NCBI GenBank assembly: GCA_041645435.1
Contig: JBAZQB010000004.1
Span: 124,001-188,000 of the forward strand
DNA from: Methanoregula sp.
GTDB lineage: Archaea > Halobacteriota > Methanomicrobia > Methanomicrobiales > Methanospirillaceae
DNA length: 64,000 nt
Direction: 5' to 3'
The notes below the pieces were generated by a model. The model saw only the letters and a program-made list of their open reading frames with translations, was not told the DNA's origin and did not search any database. Positions 48,039 through 58,401 of the stretch are shown here, in pieces; positions within the stretch are counted from its first letter, which is position 1; every line of letters begins with the position of its first letter. The position numbers and the translations under genes were made by a program.

Positions 48039-50723
48039 CTATCGCGTGAGTTCCTCTAACGTTGCGATGAGCATATCGATCTCTTCTGCGGTATTGTACA
48101 GCGCAAGGCTTGCCCTGACCGTCCCGTCAGGAAGGCCAAGTGCATCCATCAGTGGCTGGCAGCAGTGATGACCGGATCGGACGAGAATGTCTGCTGCTTC
48201 GTCCAGCTGCTGGGCAACCTCGTGCGGGTGAAACCCGTCCACGGTAAACGAGACAACGCCGATGCGTGCTTCAGGATGCTCCGGAGCATAGACCCGGATC
48301 TTCTTGTTCTGGGAAAGTCCGTTGATCAGCCTCGTGGTAAGTATCTCTTCGTGGCGCCGGATATTTTCCATGCCTAACGTTTCAAGATACCCGGCTGCTA
48401 CGCCAAGCCCGATCCCACCGGCAATATTGGGGGTACCGGCTTCGTATTTCTGGTAACCTTCAGCGGCCGTAAAACCGGTGCCGGTGACAGTTTCAACCAT
48501 CCCCCCGCCAAGAATGAAGGGTTCGAGGTCCGGCTCTTTCATCCAGAGGACGCCTGTTCCGGTCGGACCGCACATCTTGTGCCCGGAGAACGCGAAATAA
48601 TCGCAGCCGAGTTTGGAGACATCCACCGGCAGGTGCGGAACGGTCTGGGCCCCATCCACGAGCAACTTTACCCCATGATCGTGGCAGATCTTCGCGATCT
48701 CTTTGACCGGTGTGATGACTCCCAGGACATTGGAGGCATGGGTAACGGCAACAAGGCGGGTTGCCGGCGTGATGATCTTCTCCAGTGCATCGGGATCGAG
48801 CGAGTAATCCGCACCAAGACCGATTATATCGACTTCAACACCCCGCGATTTCAGCGCCCGCCATGGCAGCAGGTTGGAGTGATGCTCAAGAATGGTGGTG
48901 ATGACGCGGTTCCCGGGAGACCAGGCTAGTCCGTGGGCGACCATGTTGATCGATTCAGTGGTATTTTTGGTAAATACGCAGGTACCGTTCTTCCCGCCAA
49001 TGAACCCGGCCACCTTCTCGTGGGCATGCCAGTAGCGCTGGCTGGCGATCTGGGTGAGGCGGTGCACACCCCGGCCGACATTCGCCCGGTAGTTGTGCTC
49101 GAACTCCACCATTGCTTCGATCACCGGTTCGGGTGAAAAACTCGTGGCTGCATTATCGAGATAGATGAGATCGCCAAGAATCGGAAAATCCTTCCTGATA
49201 TCCGCTACGGAATATCCTTCAACCATTTGTAGGTCCATTGATGGCTCCATTATTTTTTCTTCCCGGTCTTTCATCTCTTCCTTTATTTCATCTGCCTTTT
49301 TGACTTCCTTTGATTCGGCTGTCACCGGTGGAGGTGCCCGGGGTGGCCCGGTTCGCAGCGTGTGATCTTCGTTGAACGGCACTCCTTTCAGATTACAGAG
49401 TTCCCGCATCTTTGGCGGGAGGGCACGCCACCGCCAGAGTCCCCAGGTGCAGAATACTTCCGGCAATCCCTTCTTTGCCGCCCAGCGTTTGAGGAACTCG
49501 TCCCAGCGCTTTGCATACTCCGGCTGGAGCACGCGGAGTTCCTCGTACTCGCTCTCGAGCATCGCGGGGCAGAGATAACACCCGATACGTTCGAGCCCCT
49601 TGTCATAGAGCGGGTTGGTCGCCACCTTCTGCCACCAGAGGTAGAGAAAGACTTCCAGCGCCCTCCAGTGACGGATAGGCGAGAGATTGAGCTGGAGCGG
49701 GTTGGCCGGGTTCTGGCTGGTCTCGTCGAGCCCCGCCCGGTTCCATGACTCGTACCAGCGGTTGCCCTGCACCGTGACGCAGGGGCCGACATCCGCGAGA
49801 TAGAGTTTGAGCGGGTGGAGTTTCTGGAGTTTGCAGCACCAGCGGTTGTCCTTGCCCGGCGGCCCTGCTTTTTCTGCTGCCTGCCAGAAATCGCCGGCTT
49901 TCCGGATAATATCTACTCCCTGCGATTCGACAAATGCGATCGTCTCGGGAAATTCAAGACCGGTATCGATAAAGAATGCCTTAGTCACCCCGGCTTTCCG
50001 GGCGATATGGAGTACTGCAGTGCTGTCCTTTCCCCCGGAGAACGATACATTTGCGGTCGGGCGATCCGAAATGTGCTGCTTGATGGCACGGATCGCGTGG
50101 CGCTCAAGGTTTTTTAAGTGGAACTTGTTCTTCTCGATTGCCACATCCCAGCCGGGATTTTTCGGGGTGCGGGGCGTAACGCTGATGAGCTCCTTGACCT
50201 TGATGGACCCTTCCTTTACCATGCCGGTGCCGAACCGGTTTTTGTACTTGACAATAACGGTTCCGTCTGGAACGGGAATTTTGAGGGCGATCCGTTTGCC
50301 GCCAACCCGCCCCTGCTCCTGCCGGACATTCGTGTGGGTGTCGAGATCCACAATACCCTGCGTGGCATAAGGGAGGATGAACGGGAGTGCTTCGGGCGAA
50401 AGGTCCAGGCTGAATTTCCGTGACACAGGATCGAAGGTGAGCCAGCCGAGCCGCTCTCCGTGCATGATCACGAGATCCGCCCGGTCAACGCCTCCGGTCT
50501 TGTTAAAGAGGAGAATTTTTGCGAGCGGGACATTGCCAAACCGCTCCTGCACGAGTTTTTTGACCAGTGCCATGTCAGCGGCAAGGGCAGGGCGGACATC
50601 GTAGGGCTGGAGAAGTTCGATCTTCCGGCCCTCGGCCCCGCATGCACAGCTCTTTGCCACCAGCGGCACGTTGCACTGATCACACCAGAAAAGGACCTTT
50701 TTTACCGGCGGCTCGTGCATCAT
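48039..50723 (-). CDS. Fused PP-loop APS/PAPS reductase-like and cysteine desulfurase
   Basis: A single 894-residue chain. First half (about 1-460): N-terminal zinc ribbon (CDQC, CACG), a PUA-like segment, PP-loop FSGGKDST (about 230) and the 4Fe-4S-type cysteine set WCCK with GCYLCPA, like APS/PAPS reductases of methanogens; the C-terminal ECGLH tail of true reductases is not seen. After a Pro/Glu-Lys linker (about 460-505) comes a complete SufS/CsdA-type desulfurase: YLDNAATS, THASNVLGV, the PLP-lysine in FSGHKMCGP and SGHHCCQP with the active Cys. The fusion suggests sulfur transfer from cysteine to the PP-loop part, or sulfonucleotide chemistry. Start is ATG 50723 (a GTG two codons earlier). 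Confidence 0.86.
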   Translation of the reverse strand: MMHEPPVKKVLFWCDQCNVPLVAKSCACGAEGRKIELLQPYDVRPALAADMALVKKLVQERFGNVPLAKILLFNKTGGVDRADLVIMHGERLGWLTFDPVSRKFSLDLSPEALPFILPYATQGIVDLDTHTNVRQEQGRVGGKRIALKIPVPDGTVIVKYKNRFGTGMVKEGSIKVKELISVTPRTPKNPGWDVAIEKNKFHLKNLERHAIRAIKQHISDRPTANVSFSGGKDSTAVLHIARKAGVTKAFFIDTGLEFPETIAFVESQGVDIIRKAGDFWQAAEKAGPPGKDNRWCCKLQKLHPLKLYLADVGPCVTVQGNRWYESWNRAGLDETSQNPANPLQLNLSPIRHWRALEVFLYLWWQKVATNPLYDKGLERIGCYLCPAMLESEYEELRVLQPEYAKRWDEFLKRWAAKKGLPEVFCTWGLWRWRALPPKMRELCNLKGVPFNEDHTLRTGPPRAPPPVTAESKEVKKADEIKEEMKDREEKIMEPSMDLQMVEGYSVADIRKDFPILGDLIYLDNAATSFSPEPVIEAMVEFEHNYRANVGRGVHRLTQIASQRYWHAHEKVAGFIGGKNGTCVFTKNTTESINMVAHGLAWSPGNRVITTILEHHSNLLPWRALKSRGVEVDIIGLGADYSLDPDALEKIITPATRLVAVTHASNVLGVITPVKEIAKICHDHGVKLLVDGAQTVPHLPVDVSKLGCDYFAFSGHKMCGPTGTGVLWMKEPDLEPFILGGGMVETVTGTGFTAAEGYQKYEAGTPNIAGGIGLGVAAGYLETLGMENIRRHEEILTTRLINGLSQNKKIRVYAPEHPEARIGVVSFTVDGFHPHEVAQQLDEAADILVRSGHHCCQPLMDALGLPDGTVRASLALYNTAEEIDMLIATLEELTR

Positions 50724-50888
50724 ACACACTGATTGCGCGGGAAGGGAGATAAGAGAAGCGATTGGGGAGGGGGATCGTTTAATGCCTTTTTAGGGATAGT
50801 ATACTGGACTGTTTTGCATTCAATTATTTTCCGACTCTTAAGAAACAGTTCTCCTGTCAATTTATTCATGCTCTATGAAACTATGAGG

Positions 50889-51050
50889 GTGACCCCCTCT
50901 CTCCCCCCGTGGGGGAGGCAGCCCAAGGGGAGCATCCCCTTGACCCCCTTCATTTTCAGGAATGCATCAACCTCTTGAAGGATGTTGCACTATCTGGTCG
51001 GTTGCTTTTCAAAACGTCTTTATGTAAATTGAATGAGACTGACCGGACCC
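50889..51050. other. Intergenic G/C-rich inverted segments
   Basis: Between the fused sulfur gene and the ABC exporter. It holds CCCCCGTGGGGG and CCAAGGGGAGCATCCCCTTG inverted repeats and a short T/A region, then repeat copy D. No reading frame with a ribosome-binding site. Confidence 0.5.
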
Positions 51051-51054
51051 TGAA

Positions 51055-51128
51055 CCGCCGCGGGGGCGCCCCGTCGGGGGCGGCGGTGTCTATCGTAAGC
51101 GGGGGTATGGGGGCATCAGCCCCCATCA
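51055..51128 (+). repeat. Dispersed intergenic repeat, copy D (partial)
   Basis: Contains module 2 (CCGCCGCGGGGGCGCCCC with GGGGGCGGCGG, 51055-51086) and module 3 (GGGGGTATGGGGGCATCAGC, then CCCCCAT). Module 1 is missing; upstream there are unrelated G/C-rich inverted repeats (50889-50945). It lies between divergent genes, unlike the other copies. Confidence 0.8.
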
Positions 51129-51282
51129 TGAACCCTAAATATTTTCCCAGATTTGCAAAGAACAATAGTTTTTCAGAACAATTCTTTCGATAAATTAACC
51201 AGACACATGCCGGACAAGACAGTTTTGTAACATTCCCCACACCTTAAGTACTACCAGATCCCACGTAATTTTTAATATACGT

Positions 51283-52377
51283 ATGAGCCCCCCCGCTGCG
51301 AATTCCGATGAACAGGAAGATGCACTGCAGCATCTTAAAAGCCGGGGCTATTGTTCTTCTGAACAGTGCGTTATCCGGATCGAACATCTCACCAAAACGT
51401 TCCAGGATAAACAGCGAACGGTAACAGCCGTGGATGATGTCACTTTTGATGTCAAACGCGGCGAGATCTTCGGCCTGCTCGGGCCCAACGGTGCCGGAAA
51501 AAGCACCCTGATACGCATCCTCACCACCCTGCTCAAACCCACCTCGGGTACAGCATTTGTTGATGTGTATGAGATCACCAGAGATCCAGAAAAGATCCGG
51601 GGCATCATCGGGGTCTGTCCCCAGAACAGCACGCTGGATAATGAGCTCACCGCGTACGACAATTTAGAGTTCTATGGAAAGTTAGAGGATGTCGATGACC
51701 GCATCCTGCCGGATCGCATCTGGGAACTTCTGGCCATGGTCGGGCTTACTGACCGGGCCCACATGAAAGTGCAGACTTTCTCGGGCGGGATGAAGAGGAA
51801 GCTTGAGATCGTGCGGGCGTTCATCCACCGCCCCCTGATCCTGTTTCTTGACGAACCGACCATCGGTCTTGATCCTGAGTCCCGGCGCGAGGTCTGGCAG
51901 CAGATCGAACACCTGAACGCAGAGAACACCACCATCATCTTAACCACACATTACATGGACGAGGCAGAGAAACTCTGTGGCAGGATTGCGTTTGTGGACC
52001 GGGGCCGGCTCATATCGTTAGATACCATGGATAACCTGCGCCTGCTGCTTCCTGCCGGCGATCTTATCGAAATTGGGTTTGATCGGCTGGATGACCGGAT
52101 CATTTCTGCAATCAGAGCACATGATCTTGTCATTTCTGCTGACGTAAAAGAGCAGAGGCTCCATATCACCGCAAAAAACGGAAACACCATCCTGCCGGCC
52201 ATTCTTGCGATCTTTGATCGCTATGCAGTAACCATAACCGCAATCTCTATCCGGTCCCCTTCCCTTGAAGACGTCTTCATCTACCTGACCGGTAAAAACC
52301 TGAGCGACGGCGGGGGAAGCGATGGCGCACAGGGTGGGGGCGGTGTGCCGGCTCCTGACAGAAGGAGGCCTTCATGA
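51283..52377 (+). CDS. ABC transporter ATP-binding subunit (DrrA-like)
   Basis: ATPase of an ABC-2 type exporter. Walker A GPNGAGKST, the Q-loop GVCPQNSTLD, signature FSGGMKRKLEI (S-G-G-M in place of L-S-G-G-Q) and Walker B LFLDEPTIGLDP are intact. An N-terminal extension of about 25 residues precedes VIRIEHLTKTF and is not usual. The permease gene follows with a four-base overlap (ATGA). Drug or lipid export is typical; the substrate is unknown. Confidence 0.92.
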   Translation: MSPPAANSDEQEDALQHLKSRGYCSSEQCVIRIEHLTKTFQDKQRTVTAVDDVTFDVKRGEIFGLLGPNGAGKSTLIRILTTLLKPTSGTAFVDVYEITRDPEKIRGIIGVCPQNSTLDNELTAYDNLEFYGKLEDVDDRILPDRIWELLAMVGLTDRAHMKVQTFSGGMKRKLEIVRAFIHRPLILFLDEPTIGLDPESRREVWQQIEHLNAENTTIILTTHYMDEAEKLCGRIAFVDRGRLISLDTMDNLRLLLPAGDLIEIGFDRLDDRIISAIRAHDLVISADVKEQRLHITAKNGNTILPAILAIFDRYAVTITAISIRSPSLEDVFIYLTGKNLSDGGGSDGAQGGGGVPAPDRRRPS

Positions 52378-53462
52378 TCAAAGGTGCCGTTGCGATTTTC
52401 AAGCGGGATTTCAAGAAATTTCTTGGCAACCCGTTCGTGATCATCTTTACCCTGTTAATGCCGATCATGTATCTCGTGATCTTCGGCAACGCGATGGGAG
52501 GGTCGATCAGCCACATATCGATCGCCGTCGTGCAGGAGGAGCCCTACGTTCATGAACCCCCCCTGTTCACCGCGTTTGTCAATGATCTGAAACATACGGC
52601 GCAGAAGGACAATCCCCCCACCTTCGATGTCGCAGTATACACCGATGAACTGAAAGCCAAACGGGCATTGCAGGGCGGGGTAGTGAGCGGGGTCCTGATC
52701 TTACCCTCTCCGCACTTTATCGATCGCCCGATACGGCTCTACGTGGACAGTTCCGATTCGGTGACCCCAGCCGTGATCATATCCGGCGTGAATGCAGCGC
52801 TCGTACAATCAGGGTCCCATAATCAGGTCGAAATAAACAAAATTTATGGCGATATCAAATACATCCAGTTCTTTGGTGTCGGCGTCATTGTGATGGCGAT
52901 CTTCATGACCACGATGATGGGCGGTGGCATCGCCCTAATCAAGGATCGTGAGATGGGCATTATCGAGGGGTATTTTGTAACCCCCGTGAAGCGTTCGAGC
53001 ATCATCATGGGCATGATCGCAAGCGGCACGGTAAGGGCATTTCTCTCAGGATTCGTCATCTTTATCGTCGATCTCCTGATCACCGGGATCATAATCCAGA
53101 CCCCGGAAAATTTTTTTATGGTCCTGCTGGTGTTGTTCATCACCAGTATCGGGATCACCAGCTTCATGGTCTCGATGGCATCCCGGTTCTCCAACCAGCA
53201 GGAGTATGCCTCCATGTCGGCATTTTTCAACCTGATCCTCTTCATGACCAGCGGTGCATTTTACCCGGTCATCGGTATGCCGGACTGGTTGCGCTGGATC
53301 ACGATCATCAACCCGGAATATTATGCAGTGCATGCACTCCGGAGCCTCATCCTGCGGGGTCAGGGGATCGACGTAATCGGAACGGATCTCATTGCCCTGT
53401 GTATCTTCTCGGTTGCAGCGATGATACTGGGTATCGCCACGTACCGGCGCACGCTGGAATAA
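52374..53462 (+). CDS. ABC-2 type permease
   Basis: Membrane subunit matching the upstream ATPase. N-terminal helix (PFVIIFTLLMPIMYLVIFG), a large outside loop (about 45-165) and five helices toward the C-terminus with LINPEYYAVHALRSLIL-like ending, the classic ABC-2 (DrrB) layout. Overlaps the ATPase gene by four bases. 362 residues, normal length. Confidence 0.9.
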   Translation: MIKGAVAIFKRDFKKFLGNPFVIIFTLLMPIMYLVIFGNAMGGSISHISIAVVQEEPYVHEPPLFTAFVNDLKHTAQKDNPPTFDVAVYTDELKAKRALQGGVVSGVLILPSPHFIDRPIRLYVDSSDSVTPAVIISGVNAALVQSGSHNQVEINKIYGDIKYIQFFGVGVIVMAIFMTTMMGGGIALIKDREMGIIEGYFVTPVKRSSIIMGMIASGTVRAFLSGFVIFIVDLLITGIIIQTPENFFMVLLVLFITSIGITSFMVSMASRFSNQQEYASMSAFFNLILFMTSGAFYPVIGMPDWLRWITIINPEYYAVHALRSLILRGQGIDVIGTDLIALCIFSVAAMILGIATYRRTLE

Positions 53463-53598
53463 TGCGAACGAGGGGTTTCCTTGTTGCCGGATAGTCATTT
53501 CTGCCCCATGCAACCCCCGTTTTGATAAATGTTTTCACAACGTTCAGATAGTGTTGCAGGGCAAAAGTTCTGATGAATATTGTAGAAAACAAAAATTA

Positions 53599-56500
53599 TC
53601 AGGACGAGGCTTGGGTATCCGTGAAACGGTAATCCCCTTCCGGCACGTTAATCTCGAACCGGACGCCTTTGCCGGGTGTACCTGTTTCCGCTATGGATAG
53701 CCCGGTAATACTGAGCACTTCCCGGGTAAAAAAGAGACCAAGACCGGTATGTTTCCCAAACCCTCGTTCAAACAGGTGTGGACGGGCTTCCGCATCAATT
53801 CCAACCCCATTATCGATATAAGTGATGATGAGTCCGCCATCCTTTCTCTCACAACAGACCGTGATTTCCGATACGGTTCTGCCATAGCGAAGGGTGTTGT
53901 CCATTAAGTTATAGAACCCCCTCCCGAGCAGAGGATCGGCAAAGATCTCCAGATTGTCTGATTCCACCTTCAGACAAACACCTGAGAGATCCAGTCCTGT
54001 TGCAGCGTTCATTACCGTTTTGCCGAGGTCCTGCCAAACCGGTGCGTTCACCCCCATATCCTCATACTCTTTGGTGAACAGGATCTGCTGGTTGATCATA
54101 TCGATCACCTTCCGTTCTTTTTCGATCATCAGCTGGAATTTTGGATCCTGCACAAATCGTGACGATAACTCCACGTACCCGCTCAACGCCGTCAGCTGGT
54201 TTACCACGTCGTGGCGGGTAAGTCCTGACAGCAGGTTGAGTTTCCGGTTTGCGATCTTTAACGCTTTTTTAGCTCTGCGTATCGATTCCTGCTGCTCCTC
54301 GAGTTCACGGTTTCGGGCCACCAGCAATTCCTCGGTTGACTTCAGCTCTTCAAACGCAGCAGCCATCTGTTCGTTAGCCGTATTCAGCTCCTGGTTCTTC
54401 AGCTCGAGTTCCTGCCGGGCAATTTTCCGTGCCGTGATATCGGTGAGCATGGCAAACGAGCCCTGGAACATGCCCCTGGCATCAAGAAGAGGGGTTGCCG
54501 AGACCTGGCACCAGAGAGTCGTTCCGTCCTTTTTACAGAACTTCCGCTCATATACCGAACGATTGCCGGCACGACGGAGCCGTTTCTTTTCAGCATGATC
54601 CGGCATCTCTTCGGGATGCATGAAATCCTCAACGGGTCTTCCGAGAATTTCGTCCGGGGAATACCCGAGCATATCAGCAAGACGGGAGTTGACAAAGGTC
54701 GCTCTCAGCCCGTGATCCATTGACCAGATGCCTTCGTTTGCTGTCTCCACGATCTGCCGGTAACCCTCCTCGCTCGTTTGCAGTGCTTTCTCCCGTGCTG
54801 CCAGATCTTCAAGATTGCTGCGCAGCTCCTCTTCGATCGCGGTAATCTGCTCGTAGGCTGTCCGCAGTTCGTTTTCTTTCTGTCGACGTTCGGTGATATC
54901 TTCAAATACCGTGCCAAATGTTCCTTTTTTGGGAGAATACACCGAGATGGCAAGATGTTTTTTCATCCGGGGATACCAGATCTCGAAGTGGCGTGGGGTT
55001 CCGGTGCGGGCGACTTCGGCAAAAAGGGCAAGCGCCCGGGGTTCATCACCCCCAAACACTTCCCTGCTCATTTTGCCTGTTGCCGTATCGCGGGGGATGT
55101 TAAAGATCTTCTCAAACGCGGGATTCACCTGCCGGATCCGGTATTCCACCGGCATGCCGTTTCCGTCATACACCAGCTCGTTAACGGCATGTCCTTCAAC
55201 CATGGCAGAGAAGAGAGCCCGGTAATTGGCATCACTCTCGGCCACCAGCCGCTCCCGCGATGCCAGTTCCTCAAAATTGTTGCGCAGCTCCTCTTCCATT
55301 GCTGCGATCTGTTCATAGGATGCCTGAAGATCGATCATCCGGTTTTTATGTGCGGTGATATCCCGGATTGATTCGATTGCACCGATTACCTTTCCCCGGG
55401 TATCAACAAGGGGGGATGCGGTAAACCAGATATGAGCGCCTTTTCCTGAATAGAGTCCGGGTACAAAAACCTCAGAAAAAAGAGTCGTTCCCTCTTTTTC
55501 AATCGTCGTGTAATGAGAGGCTATCGATTCATCCTTGGAAAGGATCAGATCGATCAGTATCGGGCGGCGTTTACCGTAAATCGGGATTGAGTACTCATAA
55601 TCACCCTTGCCGACCATTGCATCGGCTGAAATGCCGGTCAGTGTCTCCATAGCCCGGTTCCAGGCGATCACCCTTCCGTCACTATTAATTACAAACGTGG
55701 CATCCGGCAGGAAACTGATGATGTTTGTCATACGCTGGGCAGATTCACGCAGTTCCTGTTCCCGTGACGTCAGTTCCTCAAAATTATTGCGCAGCTCCTC
55801 TTCAACTGCCGAAATCTGCTCGTAGGCTGCCCGCAGTTCGTCTTCTTTCTGCCTGCGGTCGGTGATATCTTCAAATACCGTGGCAAATGTTCCTCTTTTG
55901 GGAGAATACACCGAGATCGAGAAATGTTTTTTCATCAGGGGATACCAGATCTCGAAGTGGCGTGGAATCCCGGTGCAGGCAACTTCGGCATACAAAGCAA
56001 AGGCCCCGGGCTCATCCCTCTCAAAAATCTCCCGGCTTGTCCTGCCAATTGCAGTATTGGTGGGAATTGCGAAGATCTTCTCAAACGCAGGATTCACCTG
56101 CAGGATCCGGTATTCCACCGGCATACCGTTTCCGTCATACACCAGCTCGTTGACCGCATGTCCTTCAACCATGGCAGAGAAGAGAGCCCGGTAATTGGCA
56201 TCACTTTCGGCCACCAGCCGCTCCCGTGCTGCAAGTTCCTCAAAATTGTTGCGCAGCTCCTCTTCCATTGCTGCGATCTGTTCATAGGATGCCTGAAGCT
56301 CGTTCTGGCGGTTTTTTCTTGCCGTTATATCCCGGATAGATTCAATCGCCCCGATAACATTCCCCTGGGTGTCGATGAGTGGAGATGCAGTAAACCAGAG
56401 ATGTGCACCTCTTCCGGAATTGAGTCCTGGTGCAAAAACCTCCGAGATAAGGTTAGTACCGTCTGCATCGATCGTGGTGTAGCGGGAGAATATCGTCTCA

Positions 56501-57495
56501 TCCCGGGAAAGGATCAGATCGATTAATATGGGGCGGCGTTCACCGTAGATCGGGAGTGAGTATTCATAATCCCCCTTGCCGATCATTGCACCTGCTGAAA
56601 TGCCGGTCATCTTCTCCATTGCCTGGTTCCAGGCAATCACCCTGCCATCAGTATTTATTGCAAATGTGGCATCGGGCAGAAAACTGATGATATTTGTCAT
56701 AAGCTGGGCAGATTCACGCAGTGCGCACTCTACCTGTTTGCGCTCATGGACATCCCGCATTATCGCGAGGAGGAGATTCCGGCCCTTTACGTCCAGGCGG
56801 GAGAGACTGATTTCGACATCGAATTCCCTCCCATCGAGCCGTCGGTGGCGCCAGTCAAATAACCGGGGTGTTCCCCCGATCACTACCTGCATAAGTTCAC
56901 GGCTTTTTTCTATAGATGAGATGCCATCGGGCTGGGTAGCCGGAGAAAGATCACAGGGGTGGGAGCCGATCAACTGTTCACGGGAACAGCCAAAATACTC
57001 CAGTGCCTTTGTATTACAATCAATATACACGCCCTGTTCCATCATGAAGATAGCATCGCTTGCTCCTTCAAAAAGGGTGCGGTACTGCTCTTCAGATTCA
57101 TTGATCCGCCGCTCTGACTGTTTCTGGTGAACCGCCTGCTTGATCTTGTGTTCCAGCTCGGCAAACTGCGGTACCGGATTACCCCCTTTCTGGAGATAAA
57201 AATCAGCGCCAAGGTTGAGCGCCTCGATCACCACTTCCTCGCGTCCCCTGCCGGTGAAAAGAATAAACGGGAGATCGCTATACCTTGTACGGATGTATTT
57301 GAGAAACTCGATGCCATTTGTTACCGGCATCTGGTAATCAGAAACGATCGCATCATAGTGGTGTTTCGCCAATTGTTCCCTCGCATCAGCGGCAGTATGG
57401 CAGATCTCAACCGTGATCGAGCCACTCTGTTCGAGAAAGGTCTTTCCTATGTCAAGAAGAGCCGGTTCATCATCAACATAAAGAACGGAGATCAA
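53599..57495 (-). CDS. Multi-PAS hybrid histidine kinase with receiver
   Basis: A 1298-residue soluble sensor kinase. N-terminal receiver (1-125; phospho-acceptor Asp53 in IVSDYQMP, Lys at LQKGGN), then about six PAS domains, ending in a HisKA/HATPase region: LTRHDVVNQLTALSGYVEL with the H box, FYNLMDNTLRYG N-box, DNGVGID, and GLGLFF. PAS blocks 3-4 and 5-6 are two copies of a 323-residue unit (969 bp offset, e.g. TNIISFLPDATF and SDANYRALFSAMVEG), an internal duplication. No membrane segments. The kinase end is complete. Confidence 0.9.
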   Translation of the reverse strand: MISVLYVDDEPALLDIGKTFLEQSGSITVEICHTAADAREQLAKHHYDAIVSDYQMPVTNGIEFLKYIRTRYSDLPFILFTGRGREEVVIEALNLGADFYLQKGGNPVPQFAELEHKIKQAVHQKQSERRINESEEQYRTLFEGASDAIFMMEQGVYIDCNTKALEYFGCSREQLIGSHPCDLSPATQPDGISSIEKSRELMQVVIGGTPRLFDWRHRRLDGREFDVEISLSRLDVKGRNLLLAIMRDVHERKQVECALRESAQLMTNIISFLPDATFAINTDGRVIAWNQAMEKMTGISAGAMIGKGDYEYSLPIYGERRPILIDLILSRDETIFSRYTTIDADGTNLISEVFAPGLNSGRGAHLWFTASPLIDTQGNVIGAIESIRDITARKNRQNELQASYEQIAAMEEELRNNFEELAARERLVAESDANYRALFSAMVEGHAVNELVYDGNGMPVEYRILQVNPAFEKIFAIPTNTAIGRTSREIFERDEPGAFALYAEVACTGIPRHFEIWYPLMKKHFSISVYSPKRGTFATVFEDITDRRQKEDELRAAYEQISAVEEELRNNFEELTSREQELRESAQRMTNIISFLPDATFVINSDGRVIAWNRAMETLTGISADAMVGKGDYEYSIPIYGKRRPILIDLILSKDESIASHYTTIEKEGTTLFSEVFVPGLYSGKGAHIWFTASPLVDTRGKVIGAIESIRDITAHKNRMIDLQASYEQIAAMEEELRNNFEELASRERLVAESDANYRALFSAMVEGHAVNELVYDGNGMPVEYRIRQVNPAFEKIFNIPRDTATGKMSREVFGGDEPRALALFAEVARTGTPRHFEIWYPRMKKHLAISVYSPKKGTFGTVFEDITERRQKENELRTAYEQITAIEEELRSNLEDLAAREKALQTSEEGYRQIVETANEGIWSMDHGLRATFVNSRLADMLGYSPDEILGRPVEDFMHPEEMPDHAEKKRLRRAGNRSVYERKFCKKDGTTLWCQVSATPLLDARGMFQGSFAMLTDITARKIARQELELKNQELNTANEQMAAAFEELKSTEELLVARNRELEEQQESIRRAKKALKIANRKLNLLSGLTRHDVVNQLTALSGYVELSSRFVQDPKFQLMIEKERKVIDMINQQILFTKEYEDMGVNAPVWQDLGKTVMNAATGLDLSGVCLKVESDNLEIFADPLLGRGFYNLMDNTLRYGRTVSEITVCCERKDGGLIITYIDNGVGIDAEARPHLFERGFGKHTGLGLFFTREVLSITGLSIAETGTPGKGVRFEINVPEGDYRFTDTQASS
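54875..56810 (-). repeat. 969-bp internal duplication in the PAS kinase gene
   Basis: Segments such as the one at 54893 and at 55862, both coding for PxxxTFxTVFEDIT-like ends, are offset by 969 bp with high identity. The unit codes two PAS domains and linkers; exact limits are approximate. Confidence 0.7.
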
Positions 57496-57760
57496 TATTT
57501 GCCACCAGGTACCCTAAAAGACAAAATATAAAAAGATAGTAAATTTTTTTATATACATCTGCAATAGTATTTAAATTTACACCATATATATCCAGCGATA
57601 CGACGGATATCTCTCTAATTTTTACGTAATTTTGAATTTTTTTTGATGATTAAGTGTGTATTATTTTCAAATTTCTATCTTGAAACCCTTTTTTTGGATT
57701 CTGATTATGCAATATATTTATACGCAATGAAACCATGAGGAAAAAGATAGAGATGGTACT

Positions 57761-58165
57761 ATGGTAAAATTAACCGCAGAGATGAAGGACGCGTTTGCAA
57801 AGATGAAGGTCTTCCCGGTTGCAACGGCAACCAAAGACGGCACACCCAATGTGATCCCGCTGGGAATAGCCGAGCTCGTAAGTGACGATACCGTCTGGTT
57901 CGTGGACAATTTCATGAACAAGACGCTCTCTAATATCCGGATGAATCCCAAGATCGCCTTCTTTGTATGGGGGCCGGAGATCAAAGGATGCTTCCAGTGC
58001 AAGGGGGTGGCTGCGATTAAGACGAGCGGCCCGGAATATGATCAGATGAAGGCAAAGCTCAACATCAAGAACCCGGCACTGCCTGCCCGGTCACTTGTCA
58101 TCGTGAAGATAACCGAAGTTTTCGAATGCAAACCCGGCCCGACTGCCGGTGCAAAAATTCTTTGA
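57761..58165 (+). CDS. Pyridoxamine 5'-phosphate oxidase-like FMN protein
   Basis: A 134-residue split-barrel flavin protein: KMKVFPVATATKDGTPNVIPLG, then VWFVDNFMNKTLSNIRMNPKIAFFVW. Probably binds FMN or F420. TATA-like TATATTTATAC is at 57712-57722 and GAGATGG precedes the ATG. T-rich sequence follows the stop. Substrate unknown; this fold in methanogens is often an F420- or FMN-dependent reductase. Confidence 0.85.
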   Translation: MVKLTAEMKDAFAKMKVFPVATATKDGTPNVIPLGIAELVSDDTVWFVDNFMNKTLSNIRMNPKIAFFVWGPEIKGCFQCKGVAAIKTSGPEYDQMKAKLNIKNPALPARSLVIVKITEVFECKPGPTAGAKIL

Positions 58166-58401
58166 TCTTTTTTACTATGAAAATGGCTTTCCCATTTTCA
58201 TGTACCCCTATGCTTGTGGCGATCGGAATCATCTGGTTTTTATGAACAGAATCGATCCTCATGGATCTTTCCACCGTGTGCACTTACACTGGGAATGGAG
58301 TGATATTTTCCCGGAAACACCTTTACCGGTGCCTGATACGGACAAGGAGCCGTCTGCGGATACCGGCGTGTCGCGATAAAAAAGAGGGATTAGGCCGTTT
58401 C

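Noticed and set aside
58149..58379. 76-residue frame after the flavin protein
   Set aside because: Overlaps the preceding gene end, has no start signal and no family resemblance.
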